A DNA stretch of 64,000 nucleotides from Pseudomonadota bacterium (GTDB taxonomy: Bacteria > Pseudomonadota > Gammaproteobacteria > Burkholderiales > Gallionellaceae). The notes under the pieces were generated by a model. The model saw only the letters and a list, made by a program, of their open reading frames with translations, was not told the DNA's origin and did not search any database. Below, piece by piece: positions 43,805-51,776 of the stretch (positions are counted from its first letter, which is position 1; each line of letters begins with the position of its first letter). A program made the translations under genes and the position numbers. Location: positions 806,001 to 870,000 of the forward strand of contig JAJZUP010000001.1 in the NCBI GenBank assembly GCA_021848465.1, read 5' to 3'.

Positions 43805-45310
43805 ATGCTGATCTGGTTCATCGTTATCTATCTGCTGCTGTCCGTATCGATCGGTTTGTATGCCGCCACGCGCGTGCATAACACCAAGGATTTTGCCGTT
43901 GCAGGACGCCATCTGCCGCTGCCGATGGTGACCGCGACGGTGTTCGCCACCTGGTTCGGCGCGGAGACCGTGCTGGGCATTTCGGCAACCTTCGTGCAGG
44001 AAGGCCTGCACGGTGTGGTGGCGGACCCGTTCGGGGCAAGCCTGTGCCTGATTCTTGCAGGGCTGTTCTTCGCGAACAAGCTGTATCGCATGAACCTGCT
44101 GACCATTGGCGATTACTACCGCATGCGCTACAGCCGGACTGTCGAACTGATTACCAGCATCTGCATCGTGATCTCCTACCTCGGCTGGGTGTCGGCGCAG
44201 ATCATGGCGTTGGGGCTGGTCTTCAATGTGGTGACAGACGGCGGGGTCAGCCGCGAAGCGGGCATGATGATCGGAGCCTCCATCGTGCTGACCTACACCA
44301 TGTTCGGCGGCATGTGGTCGGTGGCTCTGCTGGACATTGTGCAGATGACGGTAATCATGGCCGGCATGTTGTTTATCGCATACCTGATCAGCGGACAGAC
44401 CGGCGGCGTCGGCACCGTGGTCGCCCATGCGCAGGCGGCCGGCAAGCTGGATTTCTTCCCGCATGGGGACTACACGCAATGGGTGCCGTTCCTCGGGGCC
44501 TGGGTCACCATGATGCTGGGCTCGATCCCGCAGCAGGACGTATTCCAGCGCATCACTTCGGCCAAGACGGAACGCATTGCGGTGAGCGGCTCGGTACTCG
44601 GCGGCGGGTTGTATTTCATGTTTGCGTTTGTGCCGATGTTCCTGGCGTATTCCGCAACCCTGATTGATCCGGCAGTGTTTTCCAGTCTGCTCGACAAGGA
44701 TCCGCAACTGATTCTGCCCACCCTGATTCTCAACCACACCCCGGTTTTCGCGCAGGTGATCTTTTTCGGTGCCTTGCTGTCCGCCATCATGAGCTGCTCC
44801 TCGGCCACGTTGCTGGCCCCCTCCGTCACCTTCACCGAAAACATCCTCAAGCACTTCATGCTGAAAAACATGACGGATCGCCAGTTCCTGCTGGCCATGC
44901 GGATTGTGCTGGTCGGCTTCGGGCTGCTGGTGCTGTTTGTTGCGATGCATGCCGAGGTCAGCATTTTCCGCATGGTGGAAAATGCCTACAAGGTGACGCT
45001 GGTTGCGGCGTTTGTCCCGTTGGCGTTCGGCCTGTACTGGAAACGCGCGAACAACCAGGGGGCGTTGCTGGCGATCGTATTGGGGCTGGCAAGCTGGCTG
45101 CTGATGGAGGTGTTCAACGGGGACAGCGTCTGGCCGCCGCAATTGATCGGCCTGATGATGAGCATCTGCGGCATGGTGGCGGGCTCGCTGCTGCCGAATA
45201 TGATCGGGAAGCCGCTGCCGCAGGAACCGGAGCACGCTTACCTGCATCATCACGCAGCCAGCCAGACCGAGCATGTGGCAACGCATCCGCATGAAATCCG
45301 GCGTGAGTGA
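43805..45310 (+). CDS. sodium:solute symporter family (SSS) transporter
   Basis: A 501-residue polytopic protein with about 13 membrane helices. SSS features include VATRVHNTKDFAVAGRHLPL (seen as NTKDFAVAGR), VTATVFATWFGAETVLG and IPQQDVFQRITSAKT. The C-terminus is a soluble His-rich tail (YLHHHAASQTEHVATHPHE). It should import an organic solute with Na+; the solute cannot be inferred. Its His-rich end is unusual and could bind metal. It ends ten bases before the phoB Pho box. Confidence 0.87.
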   Translation: MLIWFIVIYLLLSVSIGLYAATRVHNTKDFAVAGRHLPLPMVTATVFATWFGAETVLGISATFVQEGLHGVVADPFGASLCLILAGLFFANKLYRMNLLTIGDYYRMRYSRTVELITSICIVISYLGWVSAQIMALGLVFNVVTDGGVSREAGMMIGASIVLTYTMFGGMWSVALLDIVQMTVIMAGMLFIAYLISGQTGGVGTVVAHAQAAGKLDFFPHGDYTQWVPFLGAWVTMMLGSIPQQDVFQRITSAKTERIAVSGSVLGGGLYFMFAFVPMFLAYSATLIDPAVFSSLLDKDPQLILPTLILNHTPVFAQVIFFGALLSAIMSCSSATLLAPSVTFTENILKHFMLKNMTDRQFLLAMRIVLVGFGLLVLFVAMHAEVSIFRMVENAYKVTLVAAFVPLAFGLYWKRANNQGALLAIVLGLASWLLMEVFNGDSVWPPQLIGLMMSICGMVAGSLLPNMIGKPLPQEPEHAYLHHHAASQTEHVATHPHEIRRE

Positions 45311-45319
45311 CGCGGTTTT

Positions 45320-45337
45320 TTGTCATGTTGCTGTCAC
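45320..45337 (+). promoter_or_regulatory. Pho box upstream of phoB
   Basis: TTGTCAT-GTTG-CTGTCAC fits the 18-base PhoB consensus (two CTGTCAT-type 7-mers spaced by 4 bases) at nearly all conserved positions. It is 57 bases upstream of the phoB ATG, with AT-rich CAATAC after it as a possible -10. It predicts positive autoregulation of phoB under phosphate limitation. Confidence 0.75.
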
Positions 45338-45394
45338 AATTCTTCAATACCATCGCAACTTGGATGCAATCGTTCACAGTTCATGGAGATTTAA

Positions 45395-46081
45395 ATGACA
45401 GCCAATATCCTGCTGGTGGAAGACGAGCCGGCAATTCAAGAGTTGCTGACGTTCAACGTCACACAGTGCGGTTTTCGTGCGATTCCTGCCAGTGACGCCA
45501 ATGCGGCCCTGGGCTTGATCAACCGGGCGTTGCCGGATTTGATCCTGCTGGACTGGATGCTGCCTGGCATGTCCGGTGTGGAACTGGCCCGGCGCCTGCG
45601 TGCCGACCAGCGCACCCACAATATCCCGATCATCATGCTGACTGCGCGCACTGATGAACGCGATAAGGTGCTCGGCCTGGAGTCCGGCGCCGATGATTAC
45701 ATTACCAAACCGTTTTCGCCGCGCGAATTGATGGCGCGCATTCGTGCCGTTCTGCGCCGCCGTGCGCCTCAGATGAGCGATGAGCTGGTGCGTGTGGAAG
45801 GGCTTGAGTTGTCGCCGGTTACCCATCGCGTGATGGCCAACGGCCAGAATGTCGACCTGGGGCCAACTGAGTTTCGTTTGCTGCACTTCTTCATGACGCA
45901 TGCAGAGCGCGTTTATACGCGTTCCCAGTTATTGGACCAGGTGTGGGGAGACCATGTGTTTGTGGAGGAACGCACGGTTGACGTGCACATCCGTCGCCTG
46001 CGCCAGGCGCTCGAGTCCAGCGGCTTTGATCGCATGGTGCAAACCGTGCGTGGCAGCGGCTACCGGTTTTCGCGCGCCTGA
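45395..46081 (+). CDS. phoB: phosphate regulon response regulator PhoB
   Basis: A 228-residue OmpR/PhoB regulator. The receiver has D53 as phosphoacceptor (LLDWMLPGMSG) and K in YITKPFSPRE. The winged helix contains LGPTEFRLLHFFMTHAERVYTRSQLLDQVWG, cited here as the PhoB-specific LGPTEFRLL, and ends in VRGSGYRFS. Pho box upstream supports identity. The phoR kinase follows 4.2 kb downstream in the same direction. Confidence 0.95.
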   Translation: MTANILLVEDEPAIQELLTFNVTQCGFRAIPASDANAALGLINRALPDLILLDWMLPGMSGVELARRLRADQRTHNIPIIMLTARTDERDKVLGLESGADDYITKPFSPRELMARIRAVLRRRAPQMSDELVRVEGLELSPVTHRVMANGQNVDLGPTEFRLLHFFMTHAERVYTRSQLLDQVWGDHVFVEERTVDVHIRRLRQALESSGFDRMVQTVRGSGYRFSRA

Positions 46082-46836
46082 GAGCTGTCAGCCTGCGGTG
46101 GCGGGGCGAGGAAGCCGTCGGCGCGATAGGTCAGTACCAGCGTATCGCGGTAGCCGTCCAGTGCGTCCGGCTGGATCGGGGTGGACTCATGGATGACGCG
46201 CTGGTCATCCAGTAGCAGCAAGGTCCAGGGCTCGGTCAGTGTGAAGCGCTGCCCATGCCGGCCTGTGGCGGCGAATACGCGGCTCTCGCCGCCCCTGACG
46301 TGATGGCGGCCGGCAAACAGGATGGCGACAAAATCGACTCCGTCGCGGTGTGCGCCTTCCGGCGTGGGACGCCCGATCCCGTTGCGGGTGTCGATGCGGA
46401 ACTGGTGGGCTTCGACATGCCAGCGTGGAGTTTCCTTGATGCGTGAGCAGAGCCGGGCCAATGCCAGCAGCAGGTTGCGGAATGGCGGGCTGGATGAAAA
46501 TTCGCTGCTAAGCGGTTCAAACATGCGCAGCATGCCGCCGTGCAGCGCGTTGTACTCCAGCGGCTGGTAGTGGGCGCGGTGCGGCACCTGCAGTATTTCC
46601 TGCGCGGTGATGATGAAGCAGGAATGGCGGCGCCGGCGGTAGCTGCCGCCGTCTTTCAGGAAGGCATCAAGAGGAAGATCATCCCAGCCGGGTTTCAGCG
46701 CGTCCAGCTCAGATAGCGGGGTTGCGATCAGTGTCGACAGTCCTTGCGGTGACAAAACGCCAAAGCCGTCGCGGCGCAGTGTCTGCTCCAGATAATCTGG
46801 TTCAGTGAACTCCGGGGCAAGGGGCTGGAGCGGCAT
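46060..46836 (-). CDS. 2OG-Fe(II) dioxygenase (2OG-Fe_Oxy_2 family)
   Basis: A 258-residue cytosolic protein of the PF10014 family, which includes amino-acid hydroxylases. The iron ligands are H163 and D165 (GAHRDGVDFV) and H216 (RVIHESTPI), with R230 (YRDTLVLTY) for 2-oxoglutarate. The N-terminal RRRRHSCF segment is family-like. Its 3' end overlaps the phoB 3' end by 22 bases. The substrate is unknown; free amino acids are the known substrates of relatives. Confidence 0.85.
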   Translation of the reverse strand: MPLQPLAPEFTEPDYLEQTLRRDGFGVLSPQGLSTLIATPLSELDALKPGWDDLPLDAFLKDGGSYRRRRHSCFIITAQEILQVPHRAHYQPLEYNALHGGMLRMFEPLSSEFSSSPPFRNLLLALARLCSRIKETPRWHVEAHQFRIDTRNGIGRPTPEGAHRDGVDFVAILFAGRHHVRGGESRVFAATGRHGQRFTLTEPWTLLLLDDQRVIHESTPIQPDALDGYRDTLVLTYRADGFLAPPPQADSSQARENR

Positions 46837-46866
46837 AACGCGAGTTACATGAAGAGCAAGGCAGCT

Positions 46867-47742
46867 CTACTCGTCGGCGGCTGCAATCTGATCGGCTTCT
46901 TCATACAGCGTTTCCAGGGACTCCTCGCCGATGCCGAGGATGTCCATGCATGCCTGGCCCAGCTTGATCCACTCCTGGGTGCGGCTGAGCCCGAGCTGGC
47001 GCTGGATGATATGTTCCGAAAGTTGTGCCGTGGCGACCAGCCTGCGGCTCATGACAGGCAGCGAGGAGGTTTCAGACGTCAGGGCATCCAGGTCATGGTG
47101 ATTGCGGATGGCGAGGCAGATTTCTTCCGGCAGCCACCAGCTTTGCGCCAGCAGGCAGCCGACAATCGCATGGTTGCTCGGCAGTGTTTCTTCTTCAATC
47201 GCGGTAAAACTGCGTACCGCATCCTGGTTTGCAGAAGCAAGAATCGAGGTGTAGACCGGGAAACGGCCAAGCAGTACCGGGATGCCGCAATCGCGGAACA
47301 GCCCGTAAGTGTAGGCATCCTCGGGTTGCAGCTTGAGCTCGAATTGCTGGGCCAGCCAGCCGGAAACGCGCGCGATGCGCGCCGAGGCGTCCCAGAAGCG
47401 CTCCAGGTTGGGCACATGCGGGAAAGAGTTGCGCAGAATGATGCCGGCAATCGCGCGGCTGGCAGCGTTCAGTCCCAGCACGGTTAATGCTTCGTTGGCA
47501 GAGCGAACGCGCTGGCGCATGCCGAAATAAGGCGAGTTTGCGGTTTTGATGAGGCTGGCCGACAGGCTGACATCCGTGCTGATGATGGTGGCCAGACGCT
47601 TGAGATCGGGTTCGTCCTTGCGGGTTTCGGCAATGAAGCGGTCCAGGATGGCCGGGCAGGGCGGGATGCCGATATCGATGATCGAGCGCGCCAGCATCTC
47701 GTCTACTGCCGATTTGCCGGTGTCTTGTGCGAGTGCATTCAT
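46867..47742 (-). CDS. HDOD-domain signalling protein
   Basis: A 291-residue protein built around one HDOD domain (about residues 20-215), with IPPCPAILDRFI, LIKTANSPYFGMR and LNAASRAIAGIILR. HDOD is a non-catalytic HD relative found in regulators of c-di-GMP and chemotaxis pathways. Its start overlaps the stop of the GGDEF-EAL gene by four bases (ATGA), so the two proteins are co-made and may work together. Confidence 0.9.
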   Translation of the reverse strand: MNALAQDTGKSAVDEMLARSIIDIGIPPCPAILDRFIAETRKDEPDLKRLATIISTDVSLSASLIKTANSPYFGMRQRVRSANEALTVLGLNAASRAIAGIILRNSFPHVPNLERFWDASARIARVSGWLAQQFELKLQPEDAYTYGLFRDCGIPVLLGRFPVYTSILASANQDAVRSFTAIEEETLPSNHAIVGCLLAQSWWLPEEICLAIRNHHDLDALTSETSSLPVMSRRLVATAQLSEHIIQRQLGLSRTQEWIKLGQACMDILGIGEESLETLYEEADQIAAADE

Positions 47743-49037
47743 TTTGAGTCGTTCCTTGTCTTGATCCAGGACAGCAGTGTCTCCCCCGGCATTGGCTTGG
47801 CGAAATAGAAACCCTGGATGGCGTCCACGCCAGCATCCAGCAGTGCATCTATCTCCTCCTTGCGTTCGCAGCCCTCGGCCACGATGGTCATGCCAAGCTC
47901 ATGGCCGAGCTGGGTCATCGCCTTGACTACCGAATAGGCGCGCTGGTCTTCCGGCAATGCGTTGACAAACGCGCGGTCCAGCTTGAGCTTTTTGGCCTGG
48001 ATGTCTTTCAGGTTGGCCAGGCACGAGTAGCCGGTGCCGAAATCGTCGATAGCCAGGCTGACGCCGGCAGCCAGCGCACTTTTCAGGTTGCGCTGCACCA
48101 CGTCAGATACATCCATGAATAGCGACTCGGTCAATTCCAGTTCCAGCAGTTCGGGCTTGACGTTGGAGCAGATCAGCGCCGCATGCAGCGCTTGCGTGAA
48201 CTTCGGGGAAACGAGCTGGGCGCGCGAAACATTGACCGCTACCTTGGTCTGGTAGCCAGCTTCCTGCAGCATGCGCGCGTGGGTCGCGCCCTGCAGCAGG
48301 CTCCATTCGCCGAGACGGATGACCAAGCCGGTTTTTTCCGCCACCGGGATGAATTTCCCCGGCGGGATGTTTTCGCCGTCCAGGTTACAGCGCATCAGCG
48401 CTTCCACAGCCTCGATCCTGCCGTCGGCGGCAATGATGGGCTGGTAGTGCAAGGACAGGCCGCCGGTCTCCAGCGCCGTGTGCAGGATGTTTTCGATCAC
48501 CAGTTCTTCGCGGGCGAGCGTGATGCCCAGGCGACCGGGAATCGGCTCATCGCCCGAAAATACGATGTTGTTGCCGCCCTTGGCCTTCGCTGCATGCATG
48601 GCGCGATCGGCACGCTCCAGCAGTTTCAGCGAATCCTCGCCATATTCGTGGATGGCAATGCCAATGCTGGCGGTGGGGCGCAAGGTAAGGTCGCCCACCG
48701 TATAGGGCTCCTCCACGGTGTGAGATAGTTCCGCGGCGATTTGCTGTGCGCGGCCGCGGTCGCAGCTCGGCACCAGGAATACAAACTCGTCGCCGCTCAT
48801 GCGGCTGGCTTCGGCGCGTCCGCTGATGCGGGTGCGGAAACGCCGGGCGACATCCTTCAGCATATGGTCGCCGCCCTGATGACCAAACGATTCGTTGATT
48901 TGCTTGAAACGATCCAGGTCCAGCCAGATGGCCGCGAAGGCCTGCTCGTGCGCGGTGGACCGGACGGCAAATTGCTGGGCGGTTTGCAGGCAACCAAAAC
49001 GATCCAGAAGCCCGGTGAGTGGATCTATGCTATTCAT
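47739..49037 (-). CDS. GGDEF-EAL cyclic-di-GMP protein
   Basis: A 432-residue cytosolic protein. The GGDEF domain (about 1-165) has the signature altered to SGDEF (81-85). The EAL domain (about 175-425) keeps EAL (VEALMRCN), NVSR, ELTES, DDFGTGYS, KLD and EGCE, so phosphodiesterase activity is likely, while cyclase activity is uncertain. There is no sensory or membrane domain before GGDEF, only a short start MNSIDPLTGLLDR. The HDOD partner follows. Confidence 0.92.
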   Translation of the reverse strand: MNSIDPLTGLLDRFGCLQTAQQFAVRSTAHEQAFAAIWLDLDRFKQINESFGHQGGDHMLKDVARRFRTRISGRAEASRMSGDEFVFLVPSCDRGRAQQIAAELSHTVEEPYTVGDLTLRPTASIGIAIHEYGEDSLKLLERADRAMHAAKAKGGNNIVFSGDEPIPGRLGITLAREELVIENILHTALETGGLSLHYQPIIAADGRIEAVEALMRCNLDGENIPPGKFIPVAEKTGLVIRLGEWSLLQGATHARMLQEAGYQTKVAVNVSRAQLVSPKFTQALHAALICSNVKPELLELELTESLFMDVSDVVQRNLKSALAAGVSLAIDDFGTGYSCLANLKDIQAKKLKLDRAFVNALPEDQRAYSVVKAMTQLGHELGMTIVAEGCERKEEIDALLDAGVDAIQGFYFAKPMPGETLLSWIKTRNDSK

Positions 49038-49087
49038 CTCGCTGTGCGAACGGCGCTAACTGCGCGGGGTGCGTAGCATAAACCATA

Positions 49088-49123
49088 CAAAAAAAAAGTA
49101 CAGGGGACGCGCCAGCCTGTACT
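49088..49123 (-). terminator. terminator of cysK with an alternative overlapping hairpin
   Basis: On the minus strand, AGTACAGG pairs with CCTGTACT (49097-49123) and runs into a T-run of at least eight. An overlapping, mutually exclusive stem CGCGCCAG/CTGGCGCG (49108-49129) is followed by TTTTT on the plus strand. One 40-base segment thus offers terminators in both directions. Confidence 0.75.
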
Positions 49124-49150
49124 GGCGCGGTTTTTAGCGTGTTACCGGTA

Positions 49151-50125
49151 TCAGAGCGCCAGGCCGGCGGCGTCGAACATGCCTTCGAACAGGATTGAGC
49201 TCAGGTAACGCTCGCCGGAATCCGGCAGAATCACAACGATGGTCTTGCCCGCGTTTTCCACCTTCTGCGCCAGCCGCACCGCAGCCGCCACCGCCGCCCC
49301 GCTGGAGATGCCGGAGATGATGCCCTCCTCACGCGCCAGGCGGCGGGCGTACAGCACGGCATCCTCATTCGTGACTTGCTCGATGTCATCCACCAGCGAC
49401 AAGTCCAGCGCGCCGGGAATGAAGCCCGCGCCAATACCCTGGATTTTGTGCGGCGCCGGCTTGAGTTCCTGTCCCGCGCGCTGCTGCGTCAGGATGGGAC
49501 TGGAGGAGGGTTCCACCGCGACCGACCTGATCGCCTTGCCTTGGGTCTTTTTGATATAACGCGACACGCCGGTGATCGTCCCCCCGGTGCCCACGCCCGC
49601 CACGAAAATATCGACCTTGCCGTCGGTATCGTGCCAGATTTCCGGTCCGGTGGTGGCTTCGTGGATGGCCGGGTTGGCCGGATTTTCGAACTGTTGCAGC
49701 AGCACGTATTTGGCGTCGGACGCAGCGATCTCCTTCGCCTTGGCCACGGCACCGCTCATGCCCTTGGCGCCTTCGGTCCGTACCAGTTTCGCGCCGTAAG
49801 CGACCAGCAGCTTGCGCCGTTCCAGGCTCATGGTTTCTGGCATCGTCAGCGTCAGCGGAATGCCGCGCGCCGCCGCCACGAAGGCCAGCGCAATGCCGGT
49901 GTTGCCGCTGGTCGGCTCGACAATCTCCTTGCCGGGGCCGAGCAGGCCGCGTTTCTCGGCATCATCGATCAACGCCACGCCGATGCGGTCTTTCACCGAG
50001 TAGGCCGGGTTGCGGCCTTCGATCTTGGCTAGGATGGTGGCCTTCGCACCGTCAGCGACGCGGTTCAGCTTGATGAGCGGGGTGTGGCCGACGGACAGCG
50101 AATTGTTGGCAAACAGTGCGGGCAT
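49151..50125 (-). CDS. cysK: cysteine synthase A (O-acetylserine sulfhydrylase)
   Basis: A 324-residue PLP enzyme making cysteine from O-acetylserine and sulfide. The PLP lysine is K45 ([11 protein letters not shown]), phosphate-binding glycines are in [10 protein letters not shown], and the substrate loop is [14 protein letters not shown] 50125 has GAGGAGA upstream, so the 28 extra codons to 50209 are not used. CysK features (SVKDR and PEERKLL-like [12 protein letters not shown]) favour A over B isozyme. Confidence 0.94.
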   Translation of the reverse strand: MPALFANNSLSVGHTPLIKLNRVADGAKATILAKIEGRNPAYSVKDRIGVALIDDAEKRGLLGPGKEIVEPTSGNTGIALAFVAAARGIPLTLTMPETMSLERRKLLVAYGAKLVRTEGAKGMSGAVAKAKEIAASDAKYVLLQQFENPANPAIHEATTGPEIWHDTDGKVDIFVAGVGTGGTITGVSRYIKKTQGKAIRSVAVEPSSSPILTQQRAGQELKPAPHKIQGIGAGFIPGALDLSLVDDIEQVTNEDAVLYARRLAREEGIISGISSGAAVAAAVRLAQKVENAGKTIVVILPDSGERYLSSILFEGMFDAAGLAL

Positions 50126-50286
50126 GCTTCTCTCCTCAGGGCGGGTTCTCAATGGTGCAAGTCTAACCAAGCCGCAGCGCTTTATGAACTTCCGATTGGT
50201 TATATGCATAGAACCGGGCGAGAAAGTTCATTGCCGTGCAATACGCGCACCGTATAATGCCGGTTCATTTTTTCAGGTAATGCAGT

Positions 50287-51582
50287 GTGGATTTCTGGCA
50301 GAGAGCCTCATTTTTTCCGGTCATGATGCTGGTGCTGGCACTGGCGCTGTGGGCCATCTTCAATGCGCTGACCGGGGCCGTGTTTTTCAGTGTCGTCATC
50401 CTGTTACGCTACCTTGGCCACCTGCGCCAACTGGCGGCGCTGGAGCGCTGGGCCATGCACCCGGAGACGACGCCAGTGCCGGATGCATCGGGGTTGTGGG
50501 ACGAAGTGTTTTCGCGCCTGAACAAAATGATGCGCAAGCAGCGCGAGGATCAGGAGCACCACCGTGCGGCGCTGCACCAGATCGAGCAGGCCACCTCGGC
50601 CCTGCCCGAGGGCGTGGTGATCCTGGATGAGGCCGGCCACATCGAATGGTGCAACCCGCTGGCGGAGATGCATTTCGGTCTGGACAGCAAGCGCGACGTC
50701 GGCCAGCAAATCACCTACCTGGCGCGCCAGCCCGAATTCGTGCAATACCTGGCGCGGGACGTGTTCAACGACCCGCTGATCCTGCGCGGCACCCGCCAGG
50801 GCGAACTGGTGCTGTCGATCAAGGTGGTGTCGTACGGCGAAAACAAGAAGCTGCTGATCAGCCGCGACATTACACATTTCGAGCGCATCGAAACCATGCG
50901 GCGCGATTTCGTCGCCAACGTTTCGCATGAACTGCGCACGCCGCTGACCGTGGTGAACGGGTTTGTCGAGACGTTGCAGGACATGCCGAAACTGGAAAAC
51001 GACATGGCGCGTCGCGCGTTGCAGTTGATGGGCGAACAGACGCGGCGCATGGAAACGCTGGTGGATGACTTGCTGACGCTGTCGCGCCTGGAGAATTCGC
51101 AGAACCTGCTCGTGGAAGAGGAGGTGGATGTGCCGGCCCTGCTGGAGTCGCTGCACCGGGACGGTCTGGCGCTGAGCGCCGGGCAGCACAAGATCAGACT
51201 GGAGATTGCCAGCTCCGCGCGCTTGCAGGGCAACACCGCCGAGTTGCGCAGTGCATTCGGCAACCTGGTTTCGAACGCGGTGCGTTACACGCCCAAGGAC
51301 GGCGAGATCGTGATGCACTGGGAAGTGCAGCCCGACGGGCGCGCGGTATTCAGCGTGAAGGACAGCGGTATCGGCATTGCGCCTGAACACATCCCGCGCC
51401 TGACCGAGCGCTTCTACCGCGTGGACCGCAGCCGCTCCCGTGAAACCGGCGGTACCGGCCTCGGCCTCGCCATCGTCAAACACATTGTCAATCGCCACCA
51501 GGCGCAGTTGCATGTCGTCAGCCAGGAAGGCGAAGGCAGTACCTTCGGCATCATTTTCCCCCTGCAACGCGTGCTCGCGTAG
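50287..51582 (+). CDS. phoR: phosphate regulon sensor histidine kinase PhoR
   Basis: A 431-residue membrane kinase with two short N-terminal helices (about 8-41), then a PAS domain (about 100-200), HisKA with H214 (NVSHELRTPLT), N-box (FGNLVSNAVRYTP) and GTGLGLAIVKHI ATP lid. This is the PhoR layout. The start is GTG 50287. It lies 4.2 kb from phoB in the same direction, separated by four minus-strand genes; it is divergent from cysK. Confidence 0.93.
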   Translation: MDFWQRASFFPVMMLVLALALWAIFNALTGAVFFSVVILLRYLGHLRQLAALERWAMHPETTPVPDASGLWDEVFSRLNKMMRKQREDQEHHRAALHQIEQATSALPEGVVILDEAGHIEWCNPLAEMHFGLDSKRDVGQQITYLARQPEFVQYLARDVFNDPLILRGTRQGELVLSIKVVSYGENKKLLISRDITHFERIETMRRDFVANVSHELRTPLTVVNGFVETLQDMPKLENDMARRALQLMGEQTRRMETLVDDLLTLSRLENSQNLLVEEEVDVPALLESLHRDGLALSAGQHKIRLEIASSARLQGNTAELRSAFGNLVSNAVRYTPKDGEIVMHWEVQPDGRAVFSVKDSGIGIAPEHIPRLTERFYRVDRSRSRETGGTGLGLAIVKHIVNRHQAQLHVVSQEGEGSTFGIIFPLQRVLA

Positions 51583-51612
51583 GGGCGCATGATTGTGGGG
51601 GCGTAGCGCGTA

Positions 51613-51662
51613 TTCGCGAATAAATTCGCTCCTACAGGGGGGCGGTGGTTGTCGTAGGAGCG
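51613..51662. repeat. REP-like palindromic element between convergent genes
   Basis: CGCTCCTAC (51627-51635) pairs with GTAGGAGCG (51654-51662), and TTCGCGAA (51613-51620) is itself a palindrome. GTAGGAGCG recalls REP cores in Pseudomonas-like genomes. It lies in the gap between the ends of convergent phoR and the 540-residue gene, the classic REP location. The rest of that gap (51583-51776) has no gene. Confidence 0.65.
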
Positions 51663-51776
51663 GTTTTGATGAAACTACTAGCCAATCCACTAAGCACGAT
51701 AAAGCCGTGCAAGTGGCTGGTTACAACCGCGAAGGGAAGTGGTGGGCTAATGCGTATTCGCAGCAAAGGCCTGTGG

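Noticed and set aside
43763-45292. 509-codon minus-strand frame opposite the SSS transporter
   Set aside because: Gln/His/Arg-rich shadow translation; the plus strand encodes a clear 13-helix transporter.
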